A DNA stretch of 64,000 nt, taken from the NCBI GenBank assembly GCA_903813345.2, contig CAIIXF020000009.1:20609759-20673758 (forward strand), given 5' to 3'. Position 1 is the stretch's first letter. The number at the start of each line of letters is the position of its first letter. The DNA is from Owenia fusiformis (taxonomy: Eukaryota > Annelida > Polychaeta > Sabellida > Oweniidae). This document shows positions 1 to 15,300 of this stretch, piece after piece. The translations under genes and the position numbers were made by a program. The notes under the pieces are model-generated. The model saw nothing but the letters and a program-made list of their open reading frames with translations, was not told the DNA's origin and ran no database searches.

Positions 1-331
1 TGTATGCATTTTTACTCAAGAAAAACACTTTTATAGCTTTGACTCAACTTTTTTTCTTGTGACTCACTTTTTTGAAACTACCTGAGTCATGATGACTCAC
101 AAAAATATATGCCTACCGCCACCGCTGTATATGCATACTTTCAATACTTTGCCAGTAATCAGACCAGCTTCTTCAAAATCTTCGATTAAAAAAATCAGCA
201 AGTATAAACCAAAGTGAAGAATTTACAAACAACTTTAAAGGAGACCTAGATTCAACATTTCTCCTGTCTCTACTGACAATTCAATTCTGTAATCCTTTTA
301 ATTGTAGAACAATTCAATTTTTTAATTTTAG
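1..331 (+). other. SNX14 intron, 5' part cut by window edge
   Basis: No exon or recognisable element is seen. The stretch ends in the acceptor TTTTAG at 326-331, just before the first visible SNX14 exon, so it is the 3' part of an intron whose start lies left of the window. Confidence 0.6.
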
Positions 332-3300
332 GACACAGTGAACAACCTCCTTCTAGTCTTCTTTGATGATACCCCAGTAAGTATTCATAGCTGGCTACAG
401 AGAACAGTACCAGAGTTCTTGAGTTGAGAAAAATGAAAATAAAAACATTAAATTAAGTACAAAATAAACTATATTCTTACACCCTATGTCATTCTTCTTG
501 ATTTGTGTAAATACTATCATCCAACTCTCAGAATGTATGATGGCTTTTATAATGGCTGTCATTAATAATTTCTAAATTGAAACTGACTGTTTGTGTTCCA
601 GCCCCCTCCCCCCACTGAGCCACCATCAAAACAATGGACCATTCTTGCCAACTTTGCCCAGCCTCGATGTAAGAGACAATCAGTAAGTAGGAAAAAATAA
701 AAAATCTGAAATTAAAACCTTAACAAAGGAATTCAATTCTCAAAAGTTAGTGAGGAATTTAATTAAAATGTGAAAAGGCAATTATCCAAGATTCCAAATA
801 TGAAATAAAATTTGTTCTGTCTCATCCTAATAAAGATACAATCTTGGCAATTTTACTTATACTGTTGGAATATTGAACGAATTGAGTAGGGATTTGACTG
901 TTTTAAACATTTTCAAAAATGCAACAAATATTCATTTCCGAACATAATCAATTTCAGCTAATATAACAAAGATGAATGTATCCTAAAATTCTACTGTTGG
1001 TCATTTTAGTCTCTACGTGTTGAGCTGGCTGACATTCTCAATAACCAAGATGTCCTGTTCCCCTTCATGCAGTTCCTCAAGTCAGAGGCCTCAGTGAATG
1101 TCTTACAGTTCTGTCTGTCAGTTGGTGAGTATTTGAATATTTGGTTGTTAGTAGTTGAATATTTGTCAGTGATTAGCTGAATATTTTTGGTGAATTGTTG
1201 AATCTTTGCTGGGGAATAGTTGAAAATTTGTCAGTGAGTATTTGAAAATTTGCAAGTGAGTAGTTATTTTTGGTGAGTAGTTGAACATTTATTGGTGAGT
1301 AATTAGTGACTATTTGTTGAGAATTCCATATTCATGATCTTTTTGTATGAAAGAAATTTATCATTTACCTTTTTGTACATGACAAACTAGTGTTACAGGG
1401 ATTCATTCTAATATTATACTTTATTTGAAAGTGAATAAATATGTTGAATTTCCAGAGGACTTCAACCATAGGATCCTAAACCCTGAGTTGTCCTCAGAAC
1501 AGACCCTGAGTCTACATACAGAAGCCAAGGAGATATATCGCATGTACTGCAATCCTAATGCTGTAGACAAGATTATGTTTGATGATGACATCATAGAAGA
1601 ACTACGAGAAAGTAAGTTGTTATTCCAAGCATTTTATTCAATAAGAATTTATATTTTAAAATCTTTCTTAAGAATAAATTAACGGTTTCAAGTTTACGAA
1701 ACTAGAGTTTTTAAAAAGTATGTTGTTCGTAATTTGTTATTTCGTTCATTGTTGTCTTTCAGTTACTGAAGGTCCACCAGAGGGCGTAGTAAAGCTCCGT
1801 ACTACAACACCATTATTCCGGGCATATGAACACGCCTACAATCTGCTTGAAAATACATTCCTGCCCCTCTTTCACCAGAGTGATGATGTAAGGGTTGTAT
1901 TAGTTGAAAATCCTGAATGTTTTAGTCATTATATGTTAGTCAATTTATGTAAAGAGATAAAAAAAAAGATTGAAAGAGAAGTATATGTTAACTGATCACT
2001 AACAGTAAAAAACTGTAAGATCAACCCTTGTACTGTACATGTACATGATATCAGCCATTGAAAATACATACTCAAGTGATCTTTACAGAATGCAACAAAA
2101 TCCTAATTTTACATATTTTGGTCATATTTAATCATTTTGACATATTTTCAACAAGATGGCATGCAAAATGTTCAACAGGGTACGTGGCTCGGGTGCTCTT
2201 ATGAATGGGAAATCACTGAACATGCTTAAACCCAATAAACAATATGAAATGGCAAACAACCATAAATAATGCCTAAGATGTATATACGAGTATGTATGAA
2301 GGTGTTATGATTGTTGCTTTTGTTTTCCAGTACTACACCATGTTGTGTGGAGACCGATTGCAAAACAGGATTTCCAGAAGCTCCTCAAGGTAGATGCTCT
2401 TAAACTATCAACTCACAATCAGTTCACATTCAAACAATCATTTTACATTCAAACAATCAATTCACATTCAAACAATCAATTTGCATTCAAACAATCAATT
2501 CACAATCGAACAATAACACACTCAACTATATAATTAACATGGAAAAAGTCGACTCTCAAACGTTTCTCTTACACTCAAGCAATCAACTCACAGTTGAATA
2601 ATTAAATTTGCACTCATATATTCAACTCACACTAAAACAATCAATTCACACTCAAGCAATCTGCTTGCACTCTAGCAACCAACTCAGTAGGGTTATTCAG
2701 GGTATTTTTCCTGAATTTCATTTGATTAGGTCAGAAAACAATACAGTATTTTATTGTTTATTTACCATAGATCTTACTTCTATTTTGAATTCTATATCAT
2801 GAAATTAATTCAGCCTAATTTAAACTTCACCACTTGATGGTAATGTTAGCATGTTTTCATAAAGGACCAGGTATGGTATGATTTTAGACTGTCATACCTT
2901 TGATCATGATTATTTTACCACCATAAAAACATGTCTCATCAAAATAATAAGTTTCTCCAATTAAGGATAATACAATTATGAATTTGACTCTTGAGTCTCG
3001 GAAAGACCATGGATTAGAACCCTACCTCAACACATTTTTCAAAATATCTGACCCATGTTCTCAAAAAATTATCTTATCTCATTTTTATTCAATAAATACA
3101 ATATACAAGGGGAGATCGATACCATACCATACCATACCATACCTTGTCTTTTTGATTAGCACATTGTTACCAATTGACTTGTTAATTAGCATCCTACTAT
3201 GACATCATCGTTGTTATTAATTAGATTGTTTTTGTGGTGTCTTTTTTACTAGAATGTTAAGATGTTTTCATAAATTTTGATTATCATGTTACCATGACTT

Positions 3301-6300
3301 CATGATTTTTTATTAGCATTCTATTTTGATCAGCATTATTGAATAGCATGTTAACCATGAAATGCACATTATTGATTGAATTGTTACCATGACTACATTT
3401 CATGTTACCATGATGAAAACATTGTGTGTTACGATGAATACATTGCATATTACCATTACTCAATCCATGTTACCTTGACTATAGTGTATGTTACCATGGC
3501 TTGAGTACATATTACTGTGACTACATTGCATGTTACCATGACGACATTCCATGCTAACTTGACTACATTCCATGTTACCTTGACTACATTGTGCGTTACC
3601 ATGACTACATTGTAGAGCAAAAATGCATGCTGGGGGAAGGTACAATGTAACACATCTGCAGTTTATACTAATACTGCTTTTATACCTTAGAATTTAAACT
3701 CACCCAGATTGATAAGTGCCATCTTTAGTCTCAGTTTGCATTTTACACTTTGACTTAAATCACTGTAAATGCTCATTTGGGTCATCTGCAAGTTATTGAT
3801 GTTACATCACAGCATTCGGGTCCACTTTCATTTACATTTTTCTCAGTTATCCTCACATGCACAGTGATCTCTCCAAGCATCAACTTAAGTGCATCACCGT
3901 AATTTATATGTCCATTAGCACCCATATGAAATTTTAGGAATATTCTATAAGGCACATGAGGTAAATCTCTCAAGAAAGAAAAATGTCAGGGAGATCATTG
4001 ATAATCGAATTATGAAAGTTTATGATTTTGACTCATATCAGATTTTGGATACTTGATTCTTTGTGCATTTACAGTGTTTGTTTGTTTAACACAGTCTTCA
4101 ACTTTGTTCTTAATGATTCATAATAGTGCATACTAGGCCATTCAACATATAATGTACTTTGAATGGCCTTTTATGAATACAAATACAAAACAGCTTTCTA
4201 GATGGTTACAATTCATTCTTTACAAATTACCCTAGTTTAGTTTTATAGTTAACTGATTTCATTTTAAGGTAAGATAAACATAAATGTACGAGTATTTGAC
4301 ATCCATATTTTATGTTATATTTTATATCATTCAATACAATTATAATTATATTTCTTCACTATTATTTAATATATTTGAATTAACTAGCTTTTGGGCAGTT
4401 GCAATTTGCGGAGCCAGTTTTGCTTGAATGTTGGTTTAGATTTTATCAATTGCAATTTTATATTGCTTTCTTATTTTGCTGCTTGATTGGTTATAATAGC
4501 AATTCACTGAACCAAGCACCTGTTAAAACATCAACTAGGTAAAGTTAAGTTGCGAGGCGGAGTTACGTATTGTGTGATATATTATTTTGAAGCCCCATGT
4601 GACAATAGATTGCAATAGTTATATACCAAACCCCAAATCCTTATGAATAAAATTTGTGAATACTCCAGCATTTTGGACTAGACTTAAGATTAAAGAACAG
4701 GTTCGGATCCCAGACCTTTAATCTTCAGCCCCGTACAAGTTTACATGCTACCAATTTGAACGACACTTTATTAACAAATAGGTGCTCAACCTAGGACTTA
4801 AAGTCGATCACCTTATATGGAGCTTGACAATAGTAAATCACCAATCATGTAATTTTGCTTCAGCAGCACGTGATTCATGTCATTGGTGTTTAGTAATATG
4901 GTGCTCTTTACAAATACCAGCTTAGTCTAGATTTTGTGCCATTAATTAATTACTTTAGTTTGGGGTTATCCTTGTTTTCAACTTTGTATGTTGTCTCCAT
5001 CTTAGATTTGTGTGTAGACATTCTACTATATGTCCATGTTTGGGAGGGCATTAGATAAATTACATAGTATGATATTAGAATTAAAAATAATGATATTGGA
5101 ATTGAATATTATTGTATTGAGTTTATTTCTGTTGTGTTTTTTGTATGTGGTTCATGTAAAACATATTTCAGGGTCTAGCTTTTAATAAACTATTAACTAA
5201 TATGCTTTATTCTGGCACTTACTAATTAATTACTCATTTAGAGCACAGTTTTATTCTCATGGTAATCTGTAATAATTCATATATTCTTGTCAATGATATT
5301 TTACTTGCTAAGTTGTTATTTCAATTTTGATCTCAAATTATATTTGATTGTTTTTTTTAATATTGTAGTAAAAAGGGCAAGACTACTGCTGAGCCATTGA
5401 CCCTGTCCAGACTTGGGAGTAAGATTAAGGGTGTCTTTAAGAGTACAACAGGTAAGGGGCTTACATGTTGTAAATCAGGGATTGGGACATGGGGAATATA
5501 GGATATCGCGAATGTATCCATACAACTATCCAGATGTAATTGAAACTTCATTCTTTCAAAAAAGATGGCTGCCATTTTTAAAGATTGTGGCCATTTTATA
5601 ATATTTGTTATTACATGTTTTTGCTATAATACAGTATACAATTGTTGACCTCTCCAGAGGTCAACTGGCAAAATTGTATACCAAGACTGTAAACCGAGAA
5701 TCTACTGTTGACAGAGACTGAAGGTCGAGGTCAAAAGTAGTTTCAAGGTTTACAGTCGGGGTATATGATTTTGACGGTTGACCGAATGGAGAGGTCTACA
5801 ATTGTTTTGTTAGTCCGAAAAAACTAATAATCCATATATAGACGACAATCATCAATCGGCATGGCTTCATTTCACAATCTTTTCTCCGAACCACGCCAGC
5901 AATAATTTTTCAAGAAAAACTGAAGACAGTGGTAGCTAAACTCTCTGTTTTCGGCACATCACTGCGTACTCAATAGTAAATTAATGTTAATTTTACATTT
6001 CTATTTGTTTTTTGCTATCCTTGTTGTCTAGCATAGTCAAAATATCACTTTCATCAACGTTTACAAAATGTCCGTCTACCATGTTTTTTTTCTGAAAACA
6101 TGATGACGTCATATTCCCCATAATTCACAAGTGTAGTACAGTAACATACGCGGTCAATAATATGATATCCCATGATGCACAGGTGGGGGGTACAGGCAAA
6201 AGTGTTGACTGCTAATTGACCAATCAGATGCGAGTATTTACACTGAGGTACTAACAATATAGTATGGATTGAATTCCCATGCTATTTTAAGAGCAAATAC

Positions 6301-9300
6301 ATGAACCATGGGAAATAATTTTTTATATTTGCACAATAATTGCAGCCATAGTTTTATTTGTGGCTAATGGAGTGAGTCATCATACTTGTTTTTTCAGTTG
6401 AAGGTGCTCTTGTAGACAATTTAGCTGTTGATGATGCTGATGAGCCTGATGGTGTCAGCATAGTAAGTCAAAGATATTCTATGTCACTCTGAATTATTGA
6501 AGAGAATACTGGGTTTTCTCAATTCTCTATTTCCATTATGTATTTCAAATCATTTTAAATCAATGTTTTACAAAGCAATATTGATGATTTTTTATAAAAA
6601 TTTGCAGGTAGCCAGTTGGGATTGGCTAAAAGTGTTCTTAAAAGTGTTCTAAAGTAGGCGATAGTTTATCACAAAAATGGGTTTAAAAATGTTCACATTG
6701 GAAGGTAAAAAAATAAGGATAAAACCTCTTAACATACACCCTATATCTCACAAAACTTTTATCTTGTTATTACAGGCCTCTGGTATGACTGAAGATGAGG
6801 TGCCTGTTGCCATGATAGAAGATGATGGCCCCCTTCGTGATCTCAGCACATGGAGAGTGTCCATTCCTCACGTGGAGGGACGCCTTGAGCCTGATAACCC
6901 TAAGAAACAATTCTATGTGTTTGTTATTGAAGTAAATAGGGTGGATGTTGCTGTGGAAGGTATTCTTTTGATTGAAAATGAGTCTTCTTGAATTTAACAT
7001 GTGCTAAAAGGGCAGAAAAAATATTGACAGGCATGTAACTTTGTGGTCAAATTCCTAATACACATTTTTAACATTGTGCTTTAATATTTTGAACTGAACT
7101 TAATTTACATATTATATAAAATTTCAATCCTTGTGAGTGATAGTAATATATCATGTTCTTTTTATGTCACCACCAAAAGTGGTGACATATTGTTATGGTC
7201 TCTGTTTTTTTGTGACGGCGGTTGGTGGTTGGAGGTTGGCGTCCGGCGTCCGGCGTCTGTAACAATTTCTTACAACTTCCTATAACTTTACAAATACTGT
7301 TTAGACTGACTTCAATTTTTTTCTAAATCATCTACATGTTCTCAGAAGTTCAAATCTGACTTTAGATTTGACCTTCAATGACCTTCTCAAGGTCAAAAAG
7401 GTCTTTTTTCAACTTGCTTCACATTGACTAAATTTTTTTCAAAATCATCTACATGTTCTCAGAAATTCAAATCTGACTTTAGATTTGACTTTAGATTTGA
7501 CATTTGACCTTCAAATCTGACTTTAGATTTGACATTTGACCTTCAATGACCTTCTCAAGGTCAAAAAAGGTCAAAAAGGTCTGTTTTCAACTTGCTTCAA
7601 ATTGACTAAATTTTTTTTTCAAAATCATCTACGTGTTCTCAGAAATTCAAATCTGACTTAAGATTTGACTTAAGATTTGACATTTGACCTTCAATGACCT
7701 TCTCAAGGTCAAAAAAGGTCAAAAAGGTCTGTTTTCAACTTGCTTCAAATTGACTAAATTTTTTTTTCAAAATCATCTACGTGTTCTCAGAAATTCAAAT
7801 CTGACTTAAGATTTGACTTAAGATTTGACATTTGACCTTCAATGACCTTCTCAAGGTCAAAAAAGGTCAAAAAGGTCTGTTTTCAACTTGCTTCAAATTG
7901 ACTAAATTTTTTTTTCAAAATCATCTACCTGTTCTCAGAAATTCAAATCTGACTTTAGATTTGACTTAAGATTTGACATTTGACCTTCAATGACCTTCTC
8001 AAAGTCAAAAAAGGTCAAAAAGGTCTTTTTTCAACTTGCTTCAAATTGACTAAATTTTTTTTTCAAAATCATCTACATGTTCTCAGAAATTCAAATCTGA
8101 CTTTAGATTTGACATTTGACCTTCAATGACCTTCTCAATGTCAAAAAAGGTCAAAAAGGTATTTTTTCATCTTGCTTCAAATTGACTAAATTTTTTTTTC
8201 AAAATCATCTACATGTTCTCAGAAATTCAAATATGACTTTAGATTTGACATTTTACCTTCAATGACCTTCTCAAGGTCAAAAAGGTCTTTTTTCAACTTG
8301 CTTCAAATTGACTAATTTTTTTTTTCAAAATCATCTACATGTTCTCAGAAATTCAAATCTGACTCTAGATTTGACATTTCACCTTTAATGACCTTCTCAA
8401 GGTCAAAAAAGGTCAAAAAGGTCTGTTTTCAACTTGCTTCAAATTGACCTTTAGGTGGTGACAATTTGTCATGTTAATGCCTTGTCTCTTTTTGCTGGGA
8501 ATTTCACTTTTTGTAGAATTGTTGAAATTAAGAGTTTGCTTTCTTCTAGGACCTTCTCATTGGTTCGTTGATAGACGCTACAATGAATTTTACGCACTGG
8601 AACAGAAAATGTCAGAATTCCATGGTAAGATTCGTCAGAATATATTTCATCAAAGGTTGATATTGATCATTAACCAGAATTGTTGTTTCAGATGAAAACC
8701 TATAATACGAGTAATATAATGGTTGTTCAATAAATATTGATACAAACGCTCTTGTTACCATAGTTATTGAACAATCCTCGTAGCTGTGCATGAATATAAG
8801 CATAAATTACTATTTTGTATTTTTCTTCATTTATTCAAGAATAAGTTTAGTGTTCCTCTTTTTAGGAGAGTTTCTTGATTTCAAACTCCCAACCAAGAAA
8901 CAGTTTGGGACAAAAGCTAAGGAGTTTCTAGAGACCCGAAAACAGCCATTTGAAGAATATTTAAAGGTAAATTCATATATCAAATAAAAGTTTTCTTGGA
9001 TATTTTCTTGAATGTTCACTTAGATGTTTTCTTTTTCTTGCTCGGTTCTGTAACAATTTTTGGTTCTTTTCCTTTGGCACTTGTGTGTACATATTCTATC
9101 TTGAGTTTGCATTATACTTTCAATACTTTCAATACATTATACTTTCAAACAAGCACCACATACATACATGTTAGTAGATGCTCTTAAAGGTCGTTCTATT
9201 TTTTATTGTAAAAACTAGTACTGAACAACTGCAGAGTGTTGACATATTACATTTCTTCTTGGCATTGTAGAAACTGCTCACTAGACCAGAACTAAAGGGT

Positions 9301-12300
9301 AGTGAATTATTACATAACTTCCTGACCTCTGAGAACCAGTTGACTACCAGTCTACTGCCAGATATCAACATAGGAAAGATGTTCAAGTCAACAGCTATGA
9401 TACTCATCAAAGAGGTAAAGAGGTTAATACTCTCAACAGATCTTCATATATAAATGCCATGAGTATTATCATGATTACCCATTATGGTCCCACTAGAGAG
9501 CTTATCATTATTACCCATTATGGTCCCACTAGAGCTTATCATGATTACCCATTATGGTCCCACTAGAGAGCTTATCATTATTACCCATTATGGTCCCACT
9601 AGAGAGCTTATCATTATTACCCATTATGGTCCCACTAGAGAGCTTATCATTATTACCCATTATGGTCCCACTAGAGAGCTTATCATTATCCCAACGAACG
9701 AAGTTCGTTAGGGATATAGTGAAGCCCTCCGTCCGTCCGTCCGTCTGTCCGTCAGTCCGTCAGTCCGTCAGTCAGTCAGTCAGTCCGTCCGTCTGTCCGG
9801 AAGATAACTCAAATACTAGTTGACAGATTTTCTTCATATTTAGTGGAAAGATGTATATTGGTGAATAATTTTACGCAAAAAAAAGTTTTTTTCAAGATGG
9901 CCGCCGCTTTAAAAATAACGGGACTTTTTCGCAAAAATCATAAATTTTTCATTCTAAACCAAAGTAATTAATATTATTGTTTGAAATTTTGGTAGTGTAT
10001 TCACAACATTTATCTATTTCACATATATTCCGTGTTTTTCATCCTGACCCCCAGGGGCCATGTATGGGAGGACAGGAAAACAGAAATTTTCGCTAATTTT
10101 TAGATCTTTCTGAACTATAGCTTTATTATACTCAAATGAAAGGCAATTAAGAGTAGATTGCAAATATTGTATCTTTTTTCTGATTCGAGCCTCGTAAAAT
10201 TCAAAATGGCCGTCTAATGTACGATTTCGCAATAATTTTTCGATCCCTTCAAAGTATGGCTATATTATACTCAAATTGAAGGAATTTTGGAGTAGATCAC
10301 AATTATGGTATTGTTTTTCAGATTTGTACCTCAGAAAATTCAAAATGGCTGCTTTGCAGGAATTCGCAATTCTAAAATCTAATTTTTTCATTTTCAACCA
10401 AAGTAATGAGTATAATTGATTGGAATTCAGTAATTGATATTTTGTTCGTTGGGATTTGCTACTCCGCGGAGTTGCCGTTATCTAGTTATTACCCATTATG
10501 GTCCCACTAGAGCTTATCATGATTACCCATTATGGTCCCACTAGAGAGCTTATCATTATTACCCATTATGGTCCCACTAGAGAGCTTATCATTATTACCC
10601 ATTATGGTCCCACTAGAGAGCTTATCATTATTACCCATTATGGTCCCACTAGAGAGCTTATCATTATTACCCATTATGGTCCCACTAGAGAGCTTATCAT
10701 TATTACCCATTATAGTCCCACTAGAGAGCTTATCATTATTACCCATTATGGTCCCACTAGAGAGCTTATCATGATTACTCATTATGGTCCCTCTAGGGAG
10801 CATATCATGATTACCCATTATGGTCCCACAAGAGAGCTTATCATGATTACCCATTATGGTCCCACTAGAGAGCTTATCATGATTACCCATTATGGTCCCA
10901 CAAGAGAGCTTATCATTATTACCCATTATGGTCCCACTAGAGAGCTTATCATTATTACCCATTATTGTCCCACTAGAGAGCTTTTCATTATTACCCATTA
11001 TGGTCCCACAAGAGAGCTTATCATTATTACCCATTATGGTCCAACTAGAGAGCTTATCATTATTACCCATTATGGTCCCACTAGAGAGCTTATCATTATT
11101 ACCCATTATGGTCCAACTAGAGAGCTTATCATTATTACCCATTATGGTCCAACTAGAGAGCTTATCATTATTACCCATTATGGTCCAACTAGAGAGCTTA
11201 TCATTATTACCCATTATGGTCCAACTAGAGAGCTTATCATTATTACCCATTATGGTCCCACTAGAGAGCTTATCATTATTACCCATTATGGTCCAACTAG
11301 AGAGCTTATCATTATTACCCATTATGGTCCAACTAGAGAGCTTATCATGATTACCCATTATGGTCCCTCTTAGGGAGCTTATCATGATTACCCATTATGG
11401 TCCCATAAGAGAGCTTATCATTATTACCCATTATGGTCCCTCTAGGGAGCTTATCATGATTACCCATTATGGTTCCACTAGAGAGCTTATCGTTATTACC
11501 CATTATGGTCCCACTAGAGAGCTTATCATTATTACCCATTATGGTCCAACTAGAGAGCTTATCATTATTACCCATTATGGTCCAACTAGAGAGCTTATCA
11601 TTATTACCCATTATGGTCCAACTAGAGAGCTTATCATTATTACCCATTATGGTCCCACTAGAGAGCTTATCATTATTACCCATTATGGTCCAACTAGAGA
11701 GCTTATCATTATAACCCATTATGGTCCAACTAGAGAGCTTATCATTATTACCCATTATGGTCCCACTAGAGAGCTTATCATTATTACCCATTATGGTCCC
11801 ACTAGAGAGCTTATCATTATTACCCATTATGGTCCCACTAGAGAGCTTTTCATTATTACCCATTATGGTTCCACTAGAAAGCTTAACATTATTACCCATT
11901 ATGGTCCCACTAGAGAGCTTTTCATTATTACCCATTATGGTTCCACTAGAAAGCTTAACATTATTACCCATTATGGTCCCAATGGAGAGCTTATCATGAT
12001 TACCCATTATGGTTCCACGAGAAAGCTTAACATTATTACCCATTATGGTTCCACTAGAGAGCTTAACATGATTACCCATTATGGTTCCACTAGAGAGCTT
12101 ATTATTATAATTATTACCCATTATGGTCTCACTAGAGAGCTTATCATGATTACCCATTATGGTTCCACTAGAAAGCTTAACATTATTACCCATTATGGTT
12201 CCACTAGAGAGCTTAACATGATTACCCATTATGGTTCCACTAGAGAGCTTATTATTATTATTATTATTACCCATTATGGTTCCACTAGAGAGCTTATCAT

Positions 12301-15300
12301 GATTACCCATTATGGTTCCACTAGAGAGCTTATCATTATCACCCATTATGGTTCCACTAGAGAGCTTAACATTATTACCCATTATGGTCTCACTAGAGAG
12401 GTTAACATTATTACCCATTATGGTCCCACTAGAGAGCTTAACATGATTACCCATTATGGTCCCACTAGAGAGCTTAACATTATTACCCATTATGGTCCCA
12501 CTAGAGAGCTTATCATTATTACCCATTATGGTTCCACTAGAGAACTTATTATTATCATTACCCATTATGGTCCGACTAGAGAGCTTTCGATATAAGTTAT
12601 TTGGAACATGTATACGCAAACTTGTATTTGTACAAGTCAGGTATAGCATGGGGGAGGAACTCTGGAAATGAAGATAGGGTGGTTTCATTCTTCAAATCAA
12701 AACAAAATCTTTGGCAAGTATGTAGTTTGTGACAACTTAAGAAATTAAATCTGCCATTGCTTGGATATTCACAAATCAATTCCCTCGTTTAAGGGAACGA
12801 AAATTTTTCTAATGAAAAAATGTAATTCACCTTCCTCTCTAACAGATCAATCAGTAAGTAGCAGCGACCCTCTGATTTAATTGATCTACAAGAAAAATGT
12901 GCAACCTTTTGATTGGCATTTTGATATATTCAGGAGGGATATAACCATTTGAAGAAAATGAACTACATGTATAGTATGTATATTTACATTTAGATACATT
13001 GCTTCATCATGCAAACATAGATTCCTGTATATCTGTACATATCTGTTTGTTATTACAGAAAGGGCAACATTTAGACTCTTTCATTCAGTCATTTATAAAC
13101 TCCACCGAGGCCCCTAAACCTCGCCCTGGCAAGCTAGAAGATAGAGACTCAGATACAGTATCCATCTCAAGTGAAAAGGTACAGTGGAACTCCTTTGCTT
13201 TCAAATGTGAACCCTTTAACATGGTCTCAGTAGCAGCATTTCACTTTAATATGATTTCTACTAGTTCAATTAAGGCCCAGAGTGATAAAATAGAGCAAAA
13301 TGGGACATTATGGTATCTATAGATTCAGATTGTCTTGTATTGACTTGAATTTATATATTTTATAGACTAAAATACAAGATAGAAATAATCATTATGTAAA
13401 AGGTTTATATACTATAGATAATGTACTTTGATTGAATCATATAATTGATATTGGAGTAATATTGTTAACCAATTCTAGCTGGCTAATCCAATGTATGAAG
13501 ACAATGCTAGTCTGGACGTTTGTGATATCCAAGCTGAACCCAGAGGCAATGAGGGAACAGAGGACATTGAGGGTGCCTTTGATACAATACTCTATAGGTA
13601 TGATTGCTCAAGGTATACTGGGAAATCTTTTAGGAACATATTCCTACAATTAGAAGTCACAGTTAGTTGCTGTTTGGTATGTCACCACCACAACAAGTGG
13701 TGACATATTGTTATAGTCTCTGACTGTAGATGGTGTTCGGAGTTTAGCTTCTGTAACAAATGGTGGGTGGTGACAGTTTGCATGCTAATGCCTTTCAGAC
13801 TTGTGTTACAACTGTTTTTAGTGAAGAGATTTTTCAGGGTAGCTATAATTATACAAGAAGTAAATAAAGAATGCAATATAATTCCAATATTAATTAGAAT
13901 AATTTCAGGAATAATATGTACATCAAAATCCACACACTTTATGTACTTGCAGCTAAGAATGTGTTCCAAATAAAGGACCAGGTTCACCATCTGCTGATAA
14001 CAGCTCGGATGCTAGTTAAACATACATTAGAGAACTATCTAGACTGGTACATAGGCTTTAAGCTGGAGCAGGTCACTCAGGAGCACAGAGTTGTGTCTCT
14101 TATACATTTACTTAGAGGTAAGACAACATACTAGCTTTGCACTGGATTATTGATTCAGGGCTACATTTATTTGTTTCTGATGCAGTGAATTGTTTTTAAA
14201 AATACGGCAGCACAATGCTAGGGAATTCTTTAAAATTGAAGACAAAAACTTTCTTATTACATATGATATTACATGTAAGTACTGATTTTCTAAATATGGC
14301 AGACATAATTAAAAATTCTATGGTAGTGACATCTTTAAATAGAAGGAAAAACTTTATTATCATATCAAGGTATATGGATGAGCTATGCTTTAAGTCATCC
14401 TTTGAATACATCACTGAAAATCTCTTGTTATTTTCTTGTACCTTAGAAAAAACAGTCTTCTTAGATGTGTAATCTGTGTTTATGTGAAATGTTACTATAA
14501 CACAGGGTGTTAATGTGTTTGTTTAGATCTCCTATTCTTTGATGATGATCCCTCAAGAACTGATGAACAAAAGCTAGAGAGGAAAAATAAAACATTTGCA
14601 GAGCTAAAGAAATTCCTACCAGGTTAGTATGTGTAGTTTATAATGAGTTTATATTTTGTTAGAAAATTTATTTGGGATCAAATTATGCAAGAACCGTTAT
14701 TTTACAAAAAAATGCACTTGCAATTAATTATTCAAATTAGATATGTTTTTATAGTACATGTACTTAATTTAAATCATTTAAACAAATGAAGCACATTGGC
14801 TGCACCAATAAGTACAGTTAGGAATCATATTCTGAATTAACATTTAATTCAATAAATACTTTAATATCTGAATCTTCACCATAATGATAAATCCATAGTT
14901 TACATAGAATGTACATCTTGTAAAATCAAATATTTAGAATAATATATTCCCTGCTTCACTTCTGTAGGGGTGCTACCTAAGATTACTGGGGAAGAGGAGT
15001 ATGAAAAAGGCTGCAAAGTTTTCTTTGACCTTCTACAATATCCTAAATTAAATAAACAGGTAAACCAATGTCTATTTTTATTATTATATCAAGACTGGAT
15101 AGATTTCGAAATATTTTGTTTTCTTTTTCCATTAAACTTGTTAATACATTGATATTTAAATGTTTCAATGGTGAATCCTCAAAAGTATGTGATGAACCCA
15201 TGCCTTGATTTTTATTAGTTTAGTTTTAGAGTACTAACTTTGAAAATTGAAGTAAAGCAAAATTAGTTGTTGTTGATGAATGTTTAATTTTTTGTTTTGT

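Noticed and set aside
9720-9823. CCGT/CAGT repeat as a CRISPR-like or coding repeat
   Set aside because: It is a simple microsatellite internal to the Helentron-type element.
10498-12688. Open frames of 150-445 codons on both strands with THYGPTREL- or [10 protein letters not shown]-type repeats
   Set aside because: They come from the stop-free 36-bp minisatellite inside an SNX14 intron; overlapping frames on both strands are equally long, and there are no flanking coding features.
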